From Gnetum montanum (taxonomy: Eukaryota > Streptophyta > Gnetopsida > Gnetales > Gnetaceae), in the NCBI GenBank assembly GCA_015680685.1, contig MNCI01011487.1, positions 578,271 to 642,270 on the forward strand: a stretch of DNA of 64,000 nucleotides, written 5' to 3'. Made by a program: the position numbers and the translations under genes. Shown here piece after piece: positions 21,811 through 33,599 of this stretch; within the stretch, counting starts at the first letter, position 1, and the number at the start of each line of letters is the position of its first letter. The notes under the pieces are model-generated. The model saw nothing but the letters and a program-made list of their open reading frames with translations, did no database searches and was not told where the DNA came from.

Positions 21811-22813
21811 CATGATAGAAAATCAAGGCTTCTCTTTTAATAAAGCTATGTGGCTCAATGACTTAGATTATTCTTTCTTAAAGTTTATGATGAGAACATA
21901 TTTATTAGCTCAAGATGACAAAATTTATAGGATAGTTAGCATAGGAATGAGTAATATTATTCATGATGCTTAAGCTATGAATTCATTAGTATATGACTTA
22001 AATAGAGTTGTAAGCATAAAAATTATACATTTTTAATTTGCTAGAGAAATGTGGAAGCATCTTTAAGAAATCTGTAAAGAGGATGACAAAGTTAAAGAGT
22101 CTAATTTGTTAACTCTTAAAGCTTGATTCATGCTTTAAGGATGAAAAAGAATGAAATAATAAGTGGCTTCTTTAACCATGTGGATGAAACATGACCATGT
22201 TTGGTGAAGCTCAATTTGAGATCATAATTTACCAAAAAAACATTTTCTGTTCTTTTAAGAAGATTCAAGTCAAAGGTGTCATCCATTGAAGAGGAAAAAG
22301 ATCTATCTAGATTAATAGTCATAGAACTTCATAGTACTTTTTTATGCATTTTTAATTTACTAGAGAAATGTGGCAGCATCTTTAAGAAATCTATAAAGAG
22401 GATGACAAAGTTAAAAAGTCTAATTTTTTAACTCTTAAAGCTTGATTCATACGTTAAGGATGAAAAAAATGAAAGCATAAGTGGCTTCTTTAACCATGTG
22501 GATGAAGTTGTGACTAAGATGACCATGTTTGGTGAAGCTTAATTTGAGATCATAATTTACCCAAAAAAAATTTGTCTATTCTTTTAAGAAGATTCAAGTT
22601 AAAGGTGTCATCCATTGAAGAGGAAAAAGATCTATCTAGGTTAATAGTTGTAGAACTTCATAGTATTTTTTTAGATATTGAAATAAGGAAGGGTGAGGTA
22701 AGTACTTCTAGTAATGACAAGCCGATTTTTTTTCAAGGATAAAGTAGTAAAGAATGATAAGAAAACAGAACCATCAACATCAAACTCTGATTCTAATGAG
22801 AAAATTGCAATCT
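21811..22813 (+). pseudogene. gag: Copia C gag, N-terminal part
   Basis: From ATG at 21811 it reads as a UBN2-type copia gag: LDYSFLKFMMRTYLLAQDDK, then after stops EMWKHL, EDDKVKESNLLTLKA and later EEEKDLSRL. A segment of about 318 bp (from 22028) is repeated directly at 22346-22663, so the second half of the domain occurs twice. The second copy keeps an extra GTGACTAAGAT that the first lacks. It ends where LTR A begins at 22814; the missing knuckle is at 42660, beyond A. Confidence 0.8.
22028..22663 (+). repeat. Direct duplication of 318 bp within copia C gag
   Basis: Copies start at CATTTTTAATTT (22028 and 22346) and end near CATAGAACTTCATAGTA. They are diverged, with several indels. Confidence 0.85.
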
Positions 22814-23166
22814 TGAAGTAGGTTCACTTCAATATTCAAATCACCTTTGAATACTAAAACCAAATATTATGAAAAGATAATTTATTTGCTAGAAGATAGC
22901 TATATTTAATTATTTAAAAGCAAAGATTACAACAGGGTTTTCAAAACCTACAAAACATCCAAAACCTCTCAAAACACTCAAACAATGCTATAGAGCATGA
23001 GGCTCTATAACCATACAATAGCTATTCTTAATGTAAGATACAACTAATAAAGAATCTTTTCCATAACTTGGAATTGAGAATTTAATACACAAGTAAGACT
23101 AGAACATAGAGGCCAACATACAACACAATTGACCTTGCAATTGTAACCTCTATGAACTCACTCAAT

Positions 23167-23168
<2 letters not shown>

Positions 23169-23204
<36 letters not shown>
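23169..23204. repeat. CT microsatellite in LTR A
   Basis: About 18 repeats; the matching array in the other LTR is 41983-42010. Confidence 0.9.
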
Positions 23205-23208
<4 letters not shown>

Positions 23209-23455
23209 AATTTTAACACAAGAACTTATATGATGTCTCTTCTACATATCTCCATGATACAAGCATGAAACACTAATATATTTATTCAAAAAACAAGATA
23301 AAAACCTAAGGAAATCTTCTACAAGCTCAACTTGGAGATCTTGCATTGCTTCTTTCTTTTTTCCACCTTCCCTCAACTATTTCCCAACCTAGAATGATTA
23401 ATTCTAAAACTTTTCCTAATCGTATGGGTTGTATCCTGAGAAAAATCAACTTTTA

Positions 23456-23700
23456 GAAGAGATGTCTCCTGAGTACAAGAGATATATCCTTCATGGATGA
23501 GACATCATCTCTAGGAAAAGATGTCTTCCCATGAGACATCTCCTCTATTTGGAAGATGTCTTCTCTGAGCAATCTGCTCTTTAGACAGACGTCTCCTCTA
23601 AGATATCTCCTCCCTAGACAAACATGTTCTCTCAGTGAGAGATGTTTTCTACAAAGACTCAATTCTTGATAGAGATGTCTCCTACATGTTCTAGATGTCC
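23456..23700. repeat. Cluster of GAGATGTCTC-like motifs in LTR A
   Basis: Imperfect copies near 23458, 23498, 23519, 23532, 23552, 23587, 23599, 23638, 23669 and 23691, in both orientations. The same cluster is at 42283-42520 in the other LTR. Confidence 0.75.
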
Positions 23701-23771
23701 ACAATGCCAAAAACCTACAAAGCACACATGTAGGAAAGAACAAGGGGATAAAAATAGATGTCTCGATACTA

Positions 23772-23790
23772 GCTCTCCTACCCTTGTAAA
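23772..23790 (-). promoter_or_regulatory. Polypurine tract of element A
   Basis: On the minus strand AAGGGTAGGAGAGC lies directly before the 3' LTR. Confidence 0.6.
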
Positions 23791-23853
23791 AGTGAACTCA
23801 TGTGAACAAGGGAGTAGGGGTTGAAATTATCCTATACTCATGAAGTTTAGTCT

Positions 23854-23858
23854 CATGG
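23854..23858. repeat. Target site duplication CATGG, left copy
   Basis: Exact match to 37057-37061, outside the other LTR of B. Confidence 0.9.
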
Positions 23859-24758
23859 TGATGAGCAGTGAAGGTACCCCTATGCTCAACCATACAAATC
23901 ATGAAGCATTCATGTACGATCCAGTCGAATTCCATAGACTGTATGTCTTTTGGTACACTAGTCATCTAGGAAGTGAACCCTACCCTAATGGTTATTCATT
24001 GTCTTTTCAATTACACTTGTCATGTATGAAGGTATGGTTAAGTGTAATTGAGGCATATGATTTTTATTGTTTTATGTTTTATGTTCCTTGGTTCTTAAAG
24101 TAGAGAGATGAAGTAATTTAATAACAAATTTAATTTAACTACTTAAGTAGTCTCTAACTAGTCCTAACATAAGCATTCAGTCCCACTTTTTGTACATGTC
24201 TTGAACCCACATATCCACTACTACGTTACCAAGCACTACACTACTAGGCACACCAAGCAATAATGCTACTAGGATTACCAAGCAAATACGTGTTTACACT
24301 TGAAGCAATCATACTTATGTGTTTAATCTATTAAGCTTAAATAATTAACTAATTTCTTAAAGTCTAATTTATCTTAATTAATTACATATTTAATGAAAAC
24401 AATGAATGCATAAATAAATCATTAATCTATTCTTAGTGCTATAAGGTTTGATCAAAAGGCTCATCTTTATTTCCAAACACATTGGTATGGTTTAGGTAGA
24501 ATAGTGATTTAATAAAGATCCATACACTTTCTAACTCTTGTTGTGGGCACTCAGAGAAATATTCTAACTTTCAAATGGAAAAACTGCAAGATCTATACTA
24601 CTACTATGACTTAATATCCCCATAAACACAGCTATGAGCTAGTATTTATAGTTTGTATTATAGGGTTGTGTCAACGAGGCCCCATAGACATAGAAAACAC
24701 TATGTCAATGCAACCTGGTCGACACAGGTCCATCGACGTGACACTTTGATGCTCATCA
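23859..24758 (-). repeat. 3' LTR of element B
   Basis: 900 bp, aligned throughout with 36123-37056. A third LTR of this family begins at 63960. Confidence 0.92.
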
Positions 24759-24769
24759 TACCCCCATGA
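24759..24769 (-). promoter_or_regulatory. Polypurine tract of element B
   Basis: Minus strand TCATGGGGGTA, directly before the TGATGAG start of the 3' LTR. Confidence 0.7.
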
Positions 24770-25199
24770 CTGAATGAAAACTCATCCTTGAGTTCCTTTA
24801 CAAAATTGGGAAGGTATGGGATTATCGACTAACGCTTGACACCATAAACAAAACTAAGTGCCTAAGTGTATGAATCAACACATTACAAATATTATGGTAT
24901 TCATGATACAAAATTGAACATTATGACATGATGACACAAAATTAGACATCATATCCTCTGATGGCATGAAGGCAATGGAGAAGATCAGATAGTCACAGGT
25001 GATGGAGGTTCCTGAAGTTTTGAAGGACCTTCACCAACTTCAGGCATGGTGGTAGCTAAGGTGGCCATGGCTATCCTGCTATAGCTACAACCTCCAGTGA
25101 AAGGCAAAAGGCATCCAGTAATGCATTCATCTTCTCCTCCTTACTTCAGGAATCATTCATAGTCCACGTGACATCACCAATGTGGGTTGAAATGGGGAT

Positions 25200-27690
25200 A
25201 TCCCACAGACAGGGCAATACCAAAAACATCTCCTTTAAGTTGACAAACCAGGTAGCGAACTATTTGTGTTTGACATCAAACACCCTTATTGTGTTCTGCA
25301 GCTCCTAGTAGTCATTCATCCTTCTAGCCAAGTTCTTAGTAGTAGATCTTTAATTAGTGTATCTACCCTTGAGAACTTTGAGTTCAGTAATTGCCACTAC
25401 AAGCTTTTTCTTGGTGTCTTTGTGATGCTTAAACATGGCCTCATATAACAAGCACGAGCTGGCCACCTACTTTTCTAGTTCTAACCATAGTTGTCTAATA
25501 GTCAACATGGTCAAATTTGCATATCAGAGATTAGCGAACTCCATGTATTCTATCATCTCCTTAATCTACAACTCCTTTATGTAGATTTCTACCCTGTTGT
25601 AGGCATCTATCCCATCAATGATAGGCTGTCAAACTTCTCTTCCTTGCTGGAGTTGCTAGAGGGCTTCATTCACTTTCCCCTTTATCAACTAGATGTGTAT
25701 TTCATTCACTTCTTTTTGTAGACCAACCTACTCTTTGTAATGATCTTTGACTCTATCAAATTTGAGAGCCTTTGATTTCCAGGTGGCTACCTTGATCACA
25801 ATTTTCTAGTGAAGGGCACAGACCTTGTCCATGGAGAAGTTTTTTGTTTTTCACTACCAATCTCCTTAGTTTTGTGTTTTCTTTGGCTAGTTGCTCCTAT
25901 TATTAATGGATGAAGTTAGTTAATTTTTTTTAACTCATCAACATTCTGCAAGTGATGGTTCTCTACGGTCAATTATACATTTTCCTAGCAAGTTTGATCC
26001 AAGCCTTTCTAGCTTTTATGCTATGTGGCCTCTACCAAGCACCATCTCCATTGCACCCTCAACCCCTTTTAGTCTAGTATAAAGCTATTTAATAGCTTCA
26101 TCTCTTGTTAATGTTAGTTTGAGAAATGTAAGGTTGGAAATTTGGGCTCTTAATTCAACAACTTCAACAGCCAAGCATTCGTTCAACTCCTTGGCTATTT
26201 TGAGTTGTCCCTCCAAGATGATGTTCTTACCCCTTACCTCTAGCAACTCCAATTGGGTTACAGTAATATTGTACAAAAGCTCCAAGACATATAGAAGTAA
26301 TTGCCCAGTTCCCACCAGTCAGTCTAGTAGTTCTTCGTGTTGTGCTACATTTATCTTGTCACTTGTCATTCTTGCAAACATCTGCACATCCTTGAGTGTA
26401 GTAACATCTAGTACATACAACGTAGGTGCATTGAGGGTTTCAGCTATTCGATCAACAACCACCTCTGTTATAGTCTCCTACCCTTGGTGCTATATCACTA
26501 ATAATGTTGCCCCCTCACCTTCCTCCAAGCACACTGAGAACGTCAAGACATTTTCAAAGATTTATGCGAGTGACTGCTATTTTGTGAGAGATACCATGAC
26601 CTCTCTGGTGCTAAGATTCAACCTTATGAGTAACTATGTTATTTGCCTTGAGAAAATAAATCCACCTCCATCCATCAAGCTGATTGTTCAGGCCACCTCA
26701 TTTAAGTGACTCATTACTGGTCTATACATGAATGGGTCCTTGTCACTCATGCCTACTCATTACTCTTGTTCACTCAAGAGTCATTCTTTTTATTCGAGCA
26801 ACTTTTGTGCTATTACAACGATGTCTATCATAGTGTTTAAGTGGCAATTGGAGGTGGTGATTGCTGCTCCTCTTCTTGAATGGTAGTTGTAGGCATCTTT
26901 TCTTTCATCATCTTTCCCCAATTAGTGGCCAGCTCATGCTTAACAACATCATCCATATTATGGACTATTCTTTCCCTCCGATAGAGTTTTTTGATGAGGC
27001 ATGGAAAGGGGAGTGCCCTTCTTTCAGGTTCATTTTCTTTAAACCACTTCTTCATCTCTAGATAGATCAGTTGTGGAAGGTTGACAGGGAATCTCCCACT
27101 TAGAGTAGTGCATGCTCAGGTAGAAAAGACAGTGATTTTTCTTGGCCTCACCATGGGATTGAGGTGGAAGGCTTTAATCTTGTAGTGGATCCTTTCTACC
27201 AGTGTGAGCATGCCAAACTCCTTGTAGTCAACACCATAGCACTGTCACACCCATTCTTTCTTAATGCTAAGATCCATCCACAATGAAATCTTAGCAAGAC
27301 TTGCCTCTATTTATAGCAACCCAAGCACTTCAGCAATAGCCTGCATTGAGTAGGACACTAAGATGTCCTTGATTTTGATCATTGAACCAACTTTTCAGTT
27401 ATTCCAGAATAGGAATGTCTCTTCCATGTGTCACTCCTTGGTGGAAGTCATGATTGGCCACATGGGAGAGGTATCATCTAGATAGGATTGTTCTATTACT
27501 ACTACTAGTTCTGGAATATGTCAAATAGATTCTACCTTGGCCTCTTCCCTAAGAGGACTTGTGGCATGGGTTGCAAGTAGTTCTTTTTGGGCTTGTTCTT
27601 GGCCCCTTCCCATTCTAAGCTATTTCTTTCTTGGTTGAGATGGTCATGCTTCCTATGTGTGCTTTCCTTTTGATGCCATCTGTGGTCATA
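25200..27690 (-). pseudogene. Extra 3' ORF of element B (plant transposon protein type)
   Basis: Downstream of integrase, in the same direction, there is a long broken frame starting near 27685 with a basic N-terminus. A segment with FPVNLPQLIYLEM followed by RRALPFPCLIKKLYR (about 27090-26990) resembles the 'putative plant transposon protein' domain (PF20167) often found after pol in Athila-like elements. The part at 26085-26315 is a clear coiled coil (LEVRGKNIILEGQLKIAKEL). Function in the family is unknown to me; an envelope role has been proposed for such ORFs but no signal peptide or membrane segment is visible here. Several frameshifts and stops. Confidence 0.55.
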
Positions 27691-29985
27691 ACACATCCAT
27701 GGATTAGTAGATACGATGTGTAACTTTAAAGTTTTAAATACCTTCTCTCATTAGTTAGTTACACTTTGGCTAAGGTTGGAACATGGCATATTGATTATTT
27801 TATTAATTATTTATTAATTTTTATTGTAAATGTCACCAAAGCTTGTTGGAAAGGTTTAACTCTTGTAATTTGGTATTTAATAGTTGATTTCTTAGTTAAA
27901 CCTTTATGGGAGTTAGAAAAATGGTGAAAAAATCTTCATCAAAAATGGCACATTTATGGCCCCCATGACAAAGAGCTTACCTCTAGTAGCTACAAGGTCA
28001 AAGAATGGAGTGATTTGGACAAACAGTTAGAAATTTATGGGCTTTGGAAGGTTTTGGGCTCTAAAATTTTGAAAACTCCCTTGGTTTTTGTGAGAAAATG
28101 TAAACATTTCCAAGTGGGGTGATGCATATATAAGGAATTTTTCCACTACATCGATGGGGCCTCATATATGAGGCATCGTATGTGGGTCTGCTCTATCGAC
28201 AGAGCCCCGTATATGAAGCCCATAGGAAAAATTTTGAAATTTGAATATTAAAAAAAAGGAATTTTTCAAAGAATTTGGGATCCATGGAGTCCTAGAAAAG
28301 CCAAGAATATAAAGAAATTATTGAAGAGGATCTTTAAAATCTCAAAAATTGAAAAATTCGATCGAGAATGTGTTTATTGAATAGAATATGTAAAGGAGCA
28401 CATGGCTTGAGGTAGAAGATGGGTGTATGAAAGATTCTAACTGTAAGAATGCCTAAGGATAAGGTGCTTAATGAACCCAACCAAGGGATATGCAAGTGGG
28501 TCCTCCCAATAGCAGGCACATGCCTTGTTTGCCCTTGTATAGCCTCAACCTAAGGAGTCCATGGACTCCATAGGAGATTAATGGTTGGTGGAAGTTAAGG
28601 ACCAAAACTTGGAAGATTCTATCTAAGAATTCAAGTACATCAGACCGAGACACTGAATCAAGAACATGGACACCAATAGTGAGGTGAATTATGGTTAATA
28701 GAGATGGATGATGGAGAAGGTGGAATAGAATTCCGAATTGAGGTCATAAGACGTCCCTTGTGGAGTTTTATGTTTAAAAATGACTTGAGAAAATCCATCC
28801 TTAGTCTAGACCAAAACCAACCTCTTTTAGTGACTTTACATCACCACTCCAAGACCGATCCACCCCCTTGAGACACAAGAGTGCATCCATACAACAACCA
28901 CCATTCCATAAAGAGAAGAAAAGAGAAGTAGGAAGTGAGAGAGGGCCTTAGTTAGAGGGGACCTTTAGGCATGGGTAACATGTCTTTCTAGTCCCATAAC
29001 CAATGCTTATAGCTAGTTTAGTTTTCTAAGGGTTATTCTTTGAATTCCCACCCTACTTTTTTTTTTGTTTTTTTTTTCTTTTTCTCTTTGGATGGGAACT
29101 ACACCATGCAAAGACTTTATTTGACTTCCTATTATTAGTCATCATGAAATGGTAAGAAGTCTATGGAAACACTCAAGCATCCAAGTAAGTAGAAGAGTAC
29201 AAAGAGTATTGAGTCCCCTTGAAGTCACACCCTATACAAACCTTTGAATCCATCCCAATTCCTGAAACTACCAAGGTCACTAATGTATTAAAAGTTTATT
29301 TAATGAAAGGGACCTCAATCTTTAAAAATAAGGAAAACCATACAGTTTGTGAATGGGTGGATATCGTGGACTTAGTATCCATTCCATGAAAAAGAAACCA
29401 TGACTTAGCCATCAATACAAAAATTCAAATATAGAAACCAAACATTAGCAAACAAAACATTAAGCACAAACCACCATTAGTAGCAACTACAATACCATTG
29501 TGTCCTGTGGGCACAAAGCATGTTTATTAGCAAAAATTTGAACATCACACTCAAATAAAACAAAGTAAAACATATAAAAAAGTGTAAAATATTCAAGAAA
29601 TATTTAAATGTACTAACAATGGTGTAAAACAAAAAATGGTGTAAAAATAGGAAAAAATTCAAACATCAAAAAGGTGTAAAATAACTAACCTGCAAAATCA
29701 AAAAATGTGGAAAACAAAAAAAATGAAAAACTAGGGAGTCATATGGATGATTAGAATGAATGGCCATCTCCCCCACAACTAAGTTGGAAGGAGGAGATCT
29801 AAAAAATTGAGCATGGTTGTTTATCCATTGAGGTATTTGTTGCATTGGCTTGCTTGGGTTCATGGAAAGGCTTTACTTGTTGGATGTTGGCCAACTACAT
29901 TTTATATAGGCTCTCAGGTTTGTAGATTAACATGGCCCTAAAGTAAAAGGTTTCGTTAATTATATAAGGTCTCTTCCACAATGTT
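27691..29985 (-). other. Non-coding spacer of element B
   Basis: Between integrase and the 3' ORF. AT-rich, with a T-run (about 29057-29080). A stretch near 28140-28215 (ATCGATGGGGCCTC...TATCGACAGAGCCCC) is reminiscent of the end of LTR B. No gene seen; short frames on minus are not supported. Confidence 0.55.
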
Positions 29986-29989
29986 TGGA

Positions 29990-31010
29990 ACTTTTTTTTC
30001 TAGGGTATGTGTGTGGGGTTGTAGTAGAGAATCTTATCTCCAAGTTGAAATTTTACTTTCCATATTCTAAGGTCATGACATTACTTGTTGAATTATTTGT
30101 GAATTTCATTTGAAGATAGGGCCACTAATCAGTTTTCATCTAGCACATTTAGGTTGATCAATCTTTCTTTTTGTGCTAGACATAGATCAAGATTCAAACC
30201 ATAGGTTGTTAAGAGTGTATAGAGCTTGGATTAAATCAAGAACATTGAAATTTTTCCATAGACTAGCTCATAGGGAGAGTAGCCAATAGGGAGTTTCCAT
30301 GTTGATCAGTAGGTCCAAAGGGCATTGTTAAGTTTTATGAGCTAATCTCTCCTATATTTCCTAATAGTTCTTATTAGAATCTTTTTAATCTTCCTATTAG
30401 TTACCTTTACTTGATCGTTGGCTTGGGGGTGATAGGGTGTTATTAATTTATGTTCAACCTCAAGCATTGCATAAGTTTTTGAAAAGTGGCACCTGTAAAA
30501 TGAGTTCCATTGTCAAAAATTAGTGCATGTGGCATTCCAAAATTATTTACAACATTTTTTTATACAAATATAACAGTAGTGGATGATGTACAGTTGGTGA
30601 TGGTTACTACTTCTACACATTTAGTGTAGTAGTTAACTGCTATGACAATGTATGCCTTTCCATTAAACATGGGTGTGATGAGACCCATGAAGTCTATGCC
30701 CCATATGTCAAAGGGCTCCAGTGGTTAAATCCATTGTTGAGGATCCTCCATTCGAGTGTTCATCTCACCATCTTGTTGACAACTCTCACAGGATCAGACA
30801 AACTAGTGGATGTCCCTGAAGATTGTAGGCCAATAGTATCTTACCATTAGGATTTTTATGGTCATGCATCTCCCAACATAGTGGCTTCCATAGGGGCCTT
30901 TATGAGCATCCTGTAGAATGTGCAATTGGTTTATATTAGGGATACACTAATGAATCAAGACATCGATGTACACCTTGTAAAGGTGTCTGTTGATTTTCAT
31001 GAAGTACTTA
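29990..31010 (-). pseudogene. int: Integrase of element B
   Basis: Minus-strand frames read QQDGEMN, then PFDIWGIDFMGL (first catalytic Asp in the IDFMG motif) and later HALIFDNGTHFTG (second Asp). A zinc-binding remnant lies just upstream. It would insert element cDNA. The DDE Glu is not clear because frames shift after about 30450. The order RT, RNase H, integrase is normal for Ty3 elements. Confidence 0.75.
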
Positions 31011-31199
31011 GCACAATGAAGAAACTGTTATTTCTTTCTAAAGTTTAGATCTTATGGCATCTCCTGAGTGAGAGGGTAAGTGAGGATTTCATCATACCAT
31101 TTTGATTTGATGGGCACTTAATCATTTATTACTCCTATAAAGAGGAGCTCATTTGGAAATTGATCAGAAAGCAAGCTCTCCTCTTTCTTATTATCCCAT

Positions 31200-31780
31200 C
31201 TTAATTAAGAGAGATGGTTAGTAATCACATTCTTAGTCCCTTTCTAATCTACCATTGTGAGAATGAATTCCTGCAAGATCACCAACCACTATATGATAAG
31301 GGGGCTCATCATTGGCTTGTTCATTAGGAAGTGGATGGCACTGTGATCTGTGTGCACAAACATATTATAACCAAGCACATAGTGCTTGAACTTTTCAATA
31401 GCATACACCACTGCCATTAGTTCTTTCTCAGTTGTGGTGTAATTCAACTATGCATCCATAATGCTTCAGCTCATGTAGTAGATGTAATATGGATGTTCTC
31501 ATCATCCAACTACATAAGCATGACTCCTAAGGCATAATTAGATGCATCCATCATTATATGAAATGGTCTGGATTAGTCCGATGCCCGTAGAATTGGAGTT
31601 TCTATGAGTTTGTTCTTTATCTATTAGAATGCATGTTCACACTCCTTGGTCCATATGAATGAAGCATCTTTCTTTATAAGCTTGACCAACGGCTTTGCGA
31701 TCTTACAGAAATCCTCTATGAACCACTAGTAGTAGCCAATGTGTCCAGGAAATGATCAAATGTCTTTGACTATCTCTGAT
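31200..31780 (-). pseudogene. RNase H domain of element B
   Basis: Starts with a connection segment (WFIEDFCKIAKPL, IWTKECEHAF), then PFHIMMDASNYALGVML, where the Asp of the MDAS motif is the first catalytic residue of Ty3 RNase H. It continues broken to about 31200. Confidence 0.75.
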
Positions 31781-32880
31781 TAGTGTGTGATTCCTTGGAT
31801 AACCCTTATCTTTTCTAGGTCTATCTCGATCACTACCTGAGTAATTTTGTGCCCCAATACTATGCCTTCTTGGACCATTAAATGGCTTTTTTGAGAATTG
31901 ATCCTAAGGTTGGTTTGAACACATCTTTTCAATACTTGCTCAAGGTAATCCAAGGCTTGCTCAAATGTAGCCCCATAGGTAGAGAAGTCATCCATAAAGA
32001 CTTCTACCCCACTACCAATTTGCTGTTGAAAAATACTAAGGACTAGGCATTGAAATGTTGCCAAAGCATTGCATAGACTGAACAACATTTTGCAATATGC
32101 AAAAGTCCCCTAGGGACTCATGAATGTTTTTTTTGGCCTAATCTTTTGGTGAAATATAGATTTGGTTATAGCCAATATAACCATCCAAGAAGCTATAATA
32201 ACNGGTGAAATATAGATTTGGTTATAGCCAATATAACCATCCAAGAATCTATAATAACAATGCCCAGATATAGTGTCCAACACTTGGTTCACAAAAGGTA
32301 ATGAAAAATGAACTTTAAATGTTGCCATATTTAATAGCCTAAAGTTAATTCATACCCATCACTTACCACCTTTCTTTGGCACAATTACTAGTGGGCTAAC
32401 CCACTCACTATCCATGATGGGATAGATGAACCCCACCTTGAGGAGTTATTCTATTTCCTCTTTGAAGATCTACTTCAACTTGGGGTTCAATCATCTTTGT
32501 GGCTACCTTCTTAGCTTCATGGCTAGATCCATGTAGATACGATGTTGGCATATCCTTAGATCAATTCTAGTCAGTTCAACATATGACCAAGCAAAGTTTG
32601 TTGGCCATTTGTTGACCACCTTCAATAGCTTATCATTTTGTTTGAGAGCAAGATTTTCATTGATTATGACTGGCTTGACATTGTTTAAAAATGCATACTT
32701 CATGTCGTCTGGTAGAGTTTTCAACTCTAGGAGCTCTAGCTTGAAATGATTAGGGATTACCAACTCTCTCAAACAAGTATCATTAACTTCATCATTAGAG
32801 AATTGGTGATGAACTTGCTTAAGTTCATCCATATCTTTAATATAAGCACATGTTAGGTTCTCAGAATGTTTCATGCATAA
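31780..32880 (-). pseudogene. pol: Reverse transcriptase of element B
   Basis: Minus strand. The leading part (32503-32874) has LPDDMKYAFL and LRICQHRIYMD, as in the region before Athila RT. Next come PFVNQVLDTISGHCYYRFLD and the GYNQI motif, then NALATFQCL and VEVFMDDFSTYG, which contains the catalytic MDD (the FMDD form is normal for this clade). The last part has IVLGHKI. The Asp pair is intact although there are stops. The n at 32203 with a 55-bp duplicate adds an artificial disruption. Confidence 0.85.
32203..32203. other. Assembly join (single n) with duplicated flank
   Basis: About 55 bases before the n (32148-32202) recur at 32204-32258 with one mismatch, giving a repeated RT segment that is not biological. 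Confidence 0.85.
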
Positions 32881-33139
32881 TGTGTTGCTATCAGAGTCAG
32901 CTATTAACCACTATGTGCCCTCCTATTTTATGACTACTACATACAGGCACCTTTGGATATCAATTTCATGTGCACACTAATTGCATGCTTTAAGGAATGT
33001 ACTTTTGATGGACTATATTTTCTACATGTAATTACACCCATTATCGCTATACGTGATGCATGGAACTCACTTCTTCTCAAGCCATCCAAATTCATTTTCC
33101 TTTGGGATTTCCAAGGATAGGTCCCTAATGCCCATTCAT

Positions 33140-33490
33140 GCATTAACAATATTTAACCATGCATGTCTCATAGTGATGGGGTAGTCACCTTTGTAGTTTT
33201 TTACCTTGATCACCAGAAAATTGGCAAGATAGGACCACCCACAAACTATGGTCACAATGTCCTCCACTAATTCCAAAGGGATAGTGATTGATTAGTATAC
33301 CAATTCCAAATGGATATTACTCTTTTTTAGAGGTGGTAGGTTCCAGGCCTTGTACATGTCATAGGAGATGAGATTGATACCAGAACCAAAATCAAGAAGA
33401 GCATTACATGGCTCATGCCCTGTGATTTGCAAGTAAATAAGAGGACTTCTTGGATAAAATCATTTTGTGGACAAGTTGCCTACCTTGATC
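33140..33490 (-). pseudogene. pro: Aspartic protease of element B
   Basis: Minus strand: NALLDFGSGINLISYDMYKA fits the plant retropepsin signature (usually DxGAS), with Asp kept and FGSG in place of the usual LGAS. A following IPLELVEDIVTICGW and NFLVIKV match the flap and C-terminal order. Confidence 0.7.
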
Positions 33491-33599
33491 CAATTAGAGA
33501 CAACATGAGTTAGCATCATAGTGCATATCTGAGATGATGTTTGGTTTGAAGGATCCTCAAATGTGTTTGATGCAGAGGATGAGGGTGCTAGAGACACAA

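Larger units (their letters stand above)
22814..23771 (-). repeat. 3' LTR of element A
   Basis: Aligns with 41625-42598. On plus it starts TGAAG and ends CTA (TCA in the other copy). It contains a CT microsatellite (23169-23204) and about ten GAGATGTCTC/GAGACATCTC-like motifs at 23456-23700. Confidence 0.88.

Noticed and set aside
26119-26709. 196-codon plus-strand frame
   Set aside because: It is antisense to the coiled-coil ORF of element B and rich in Ser and Thr, as expected from the reverse of such sequence.
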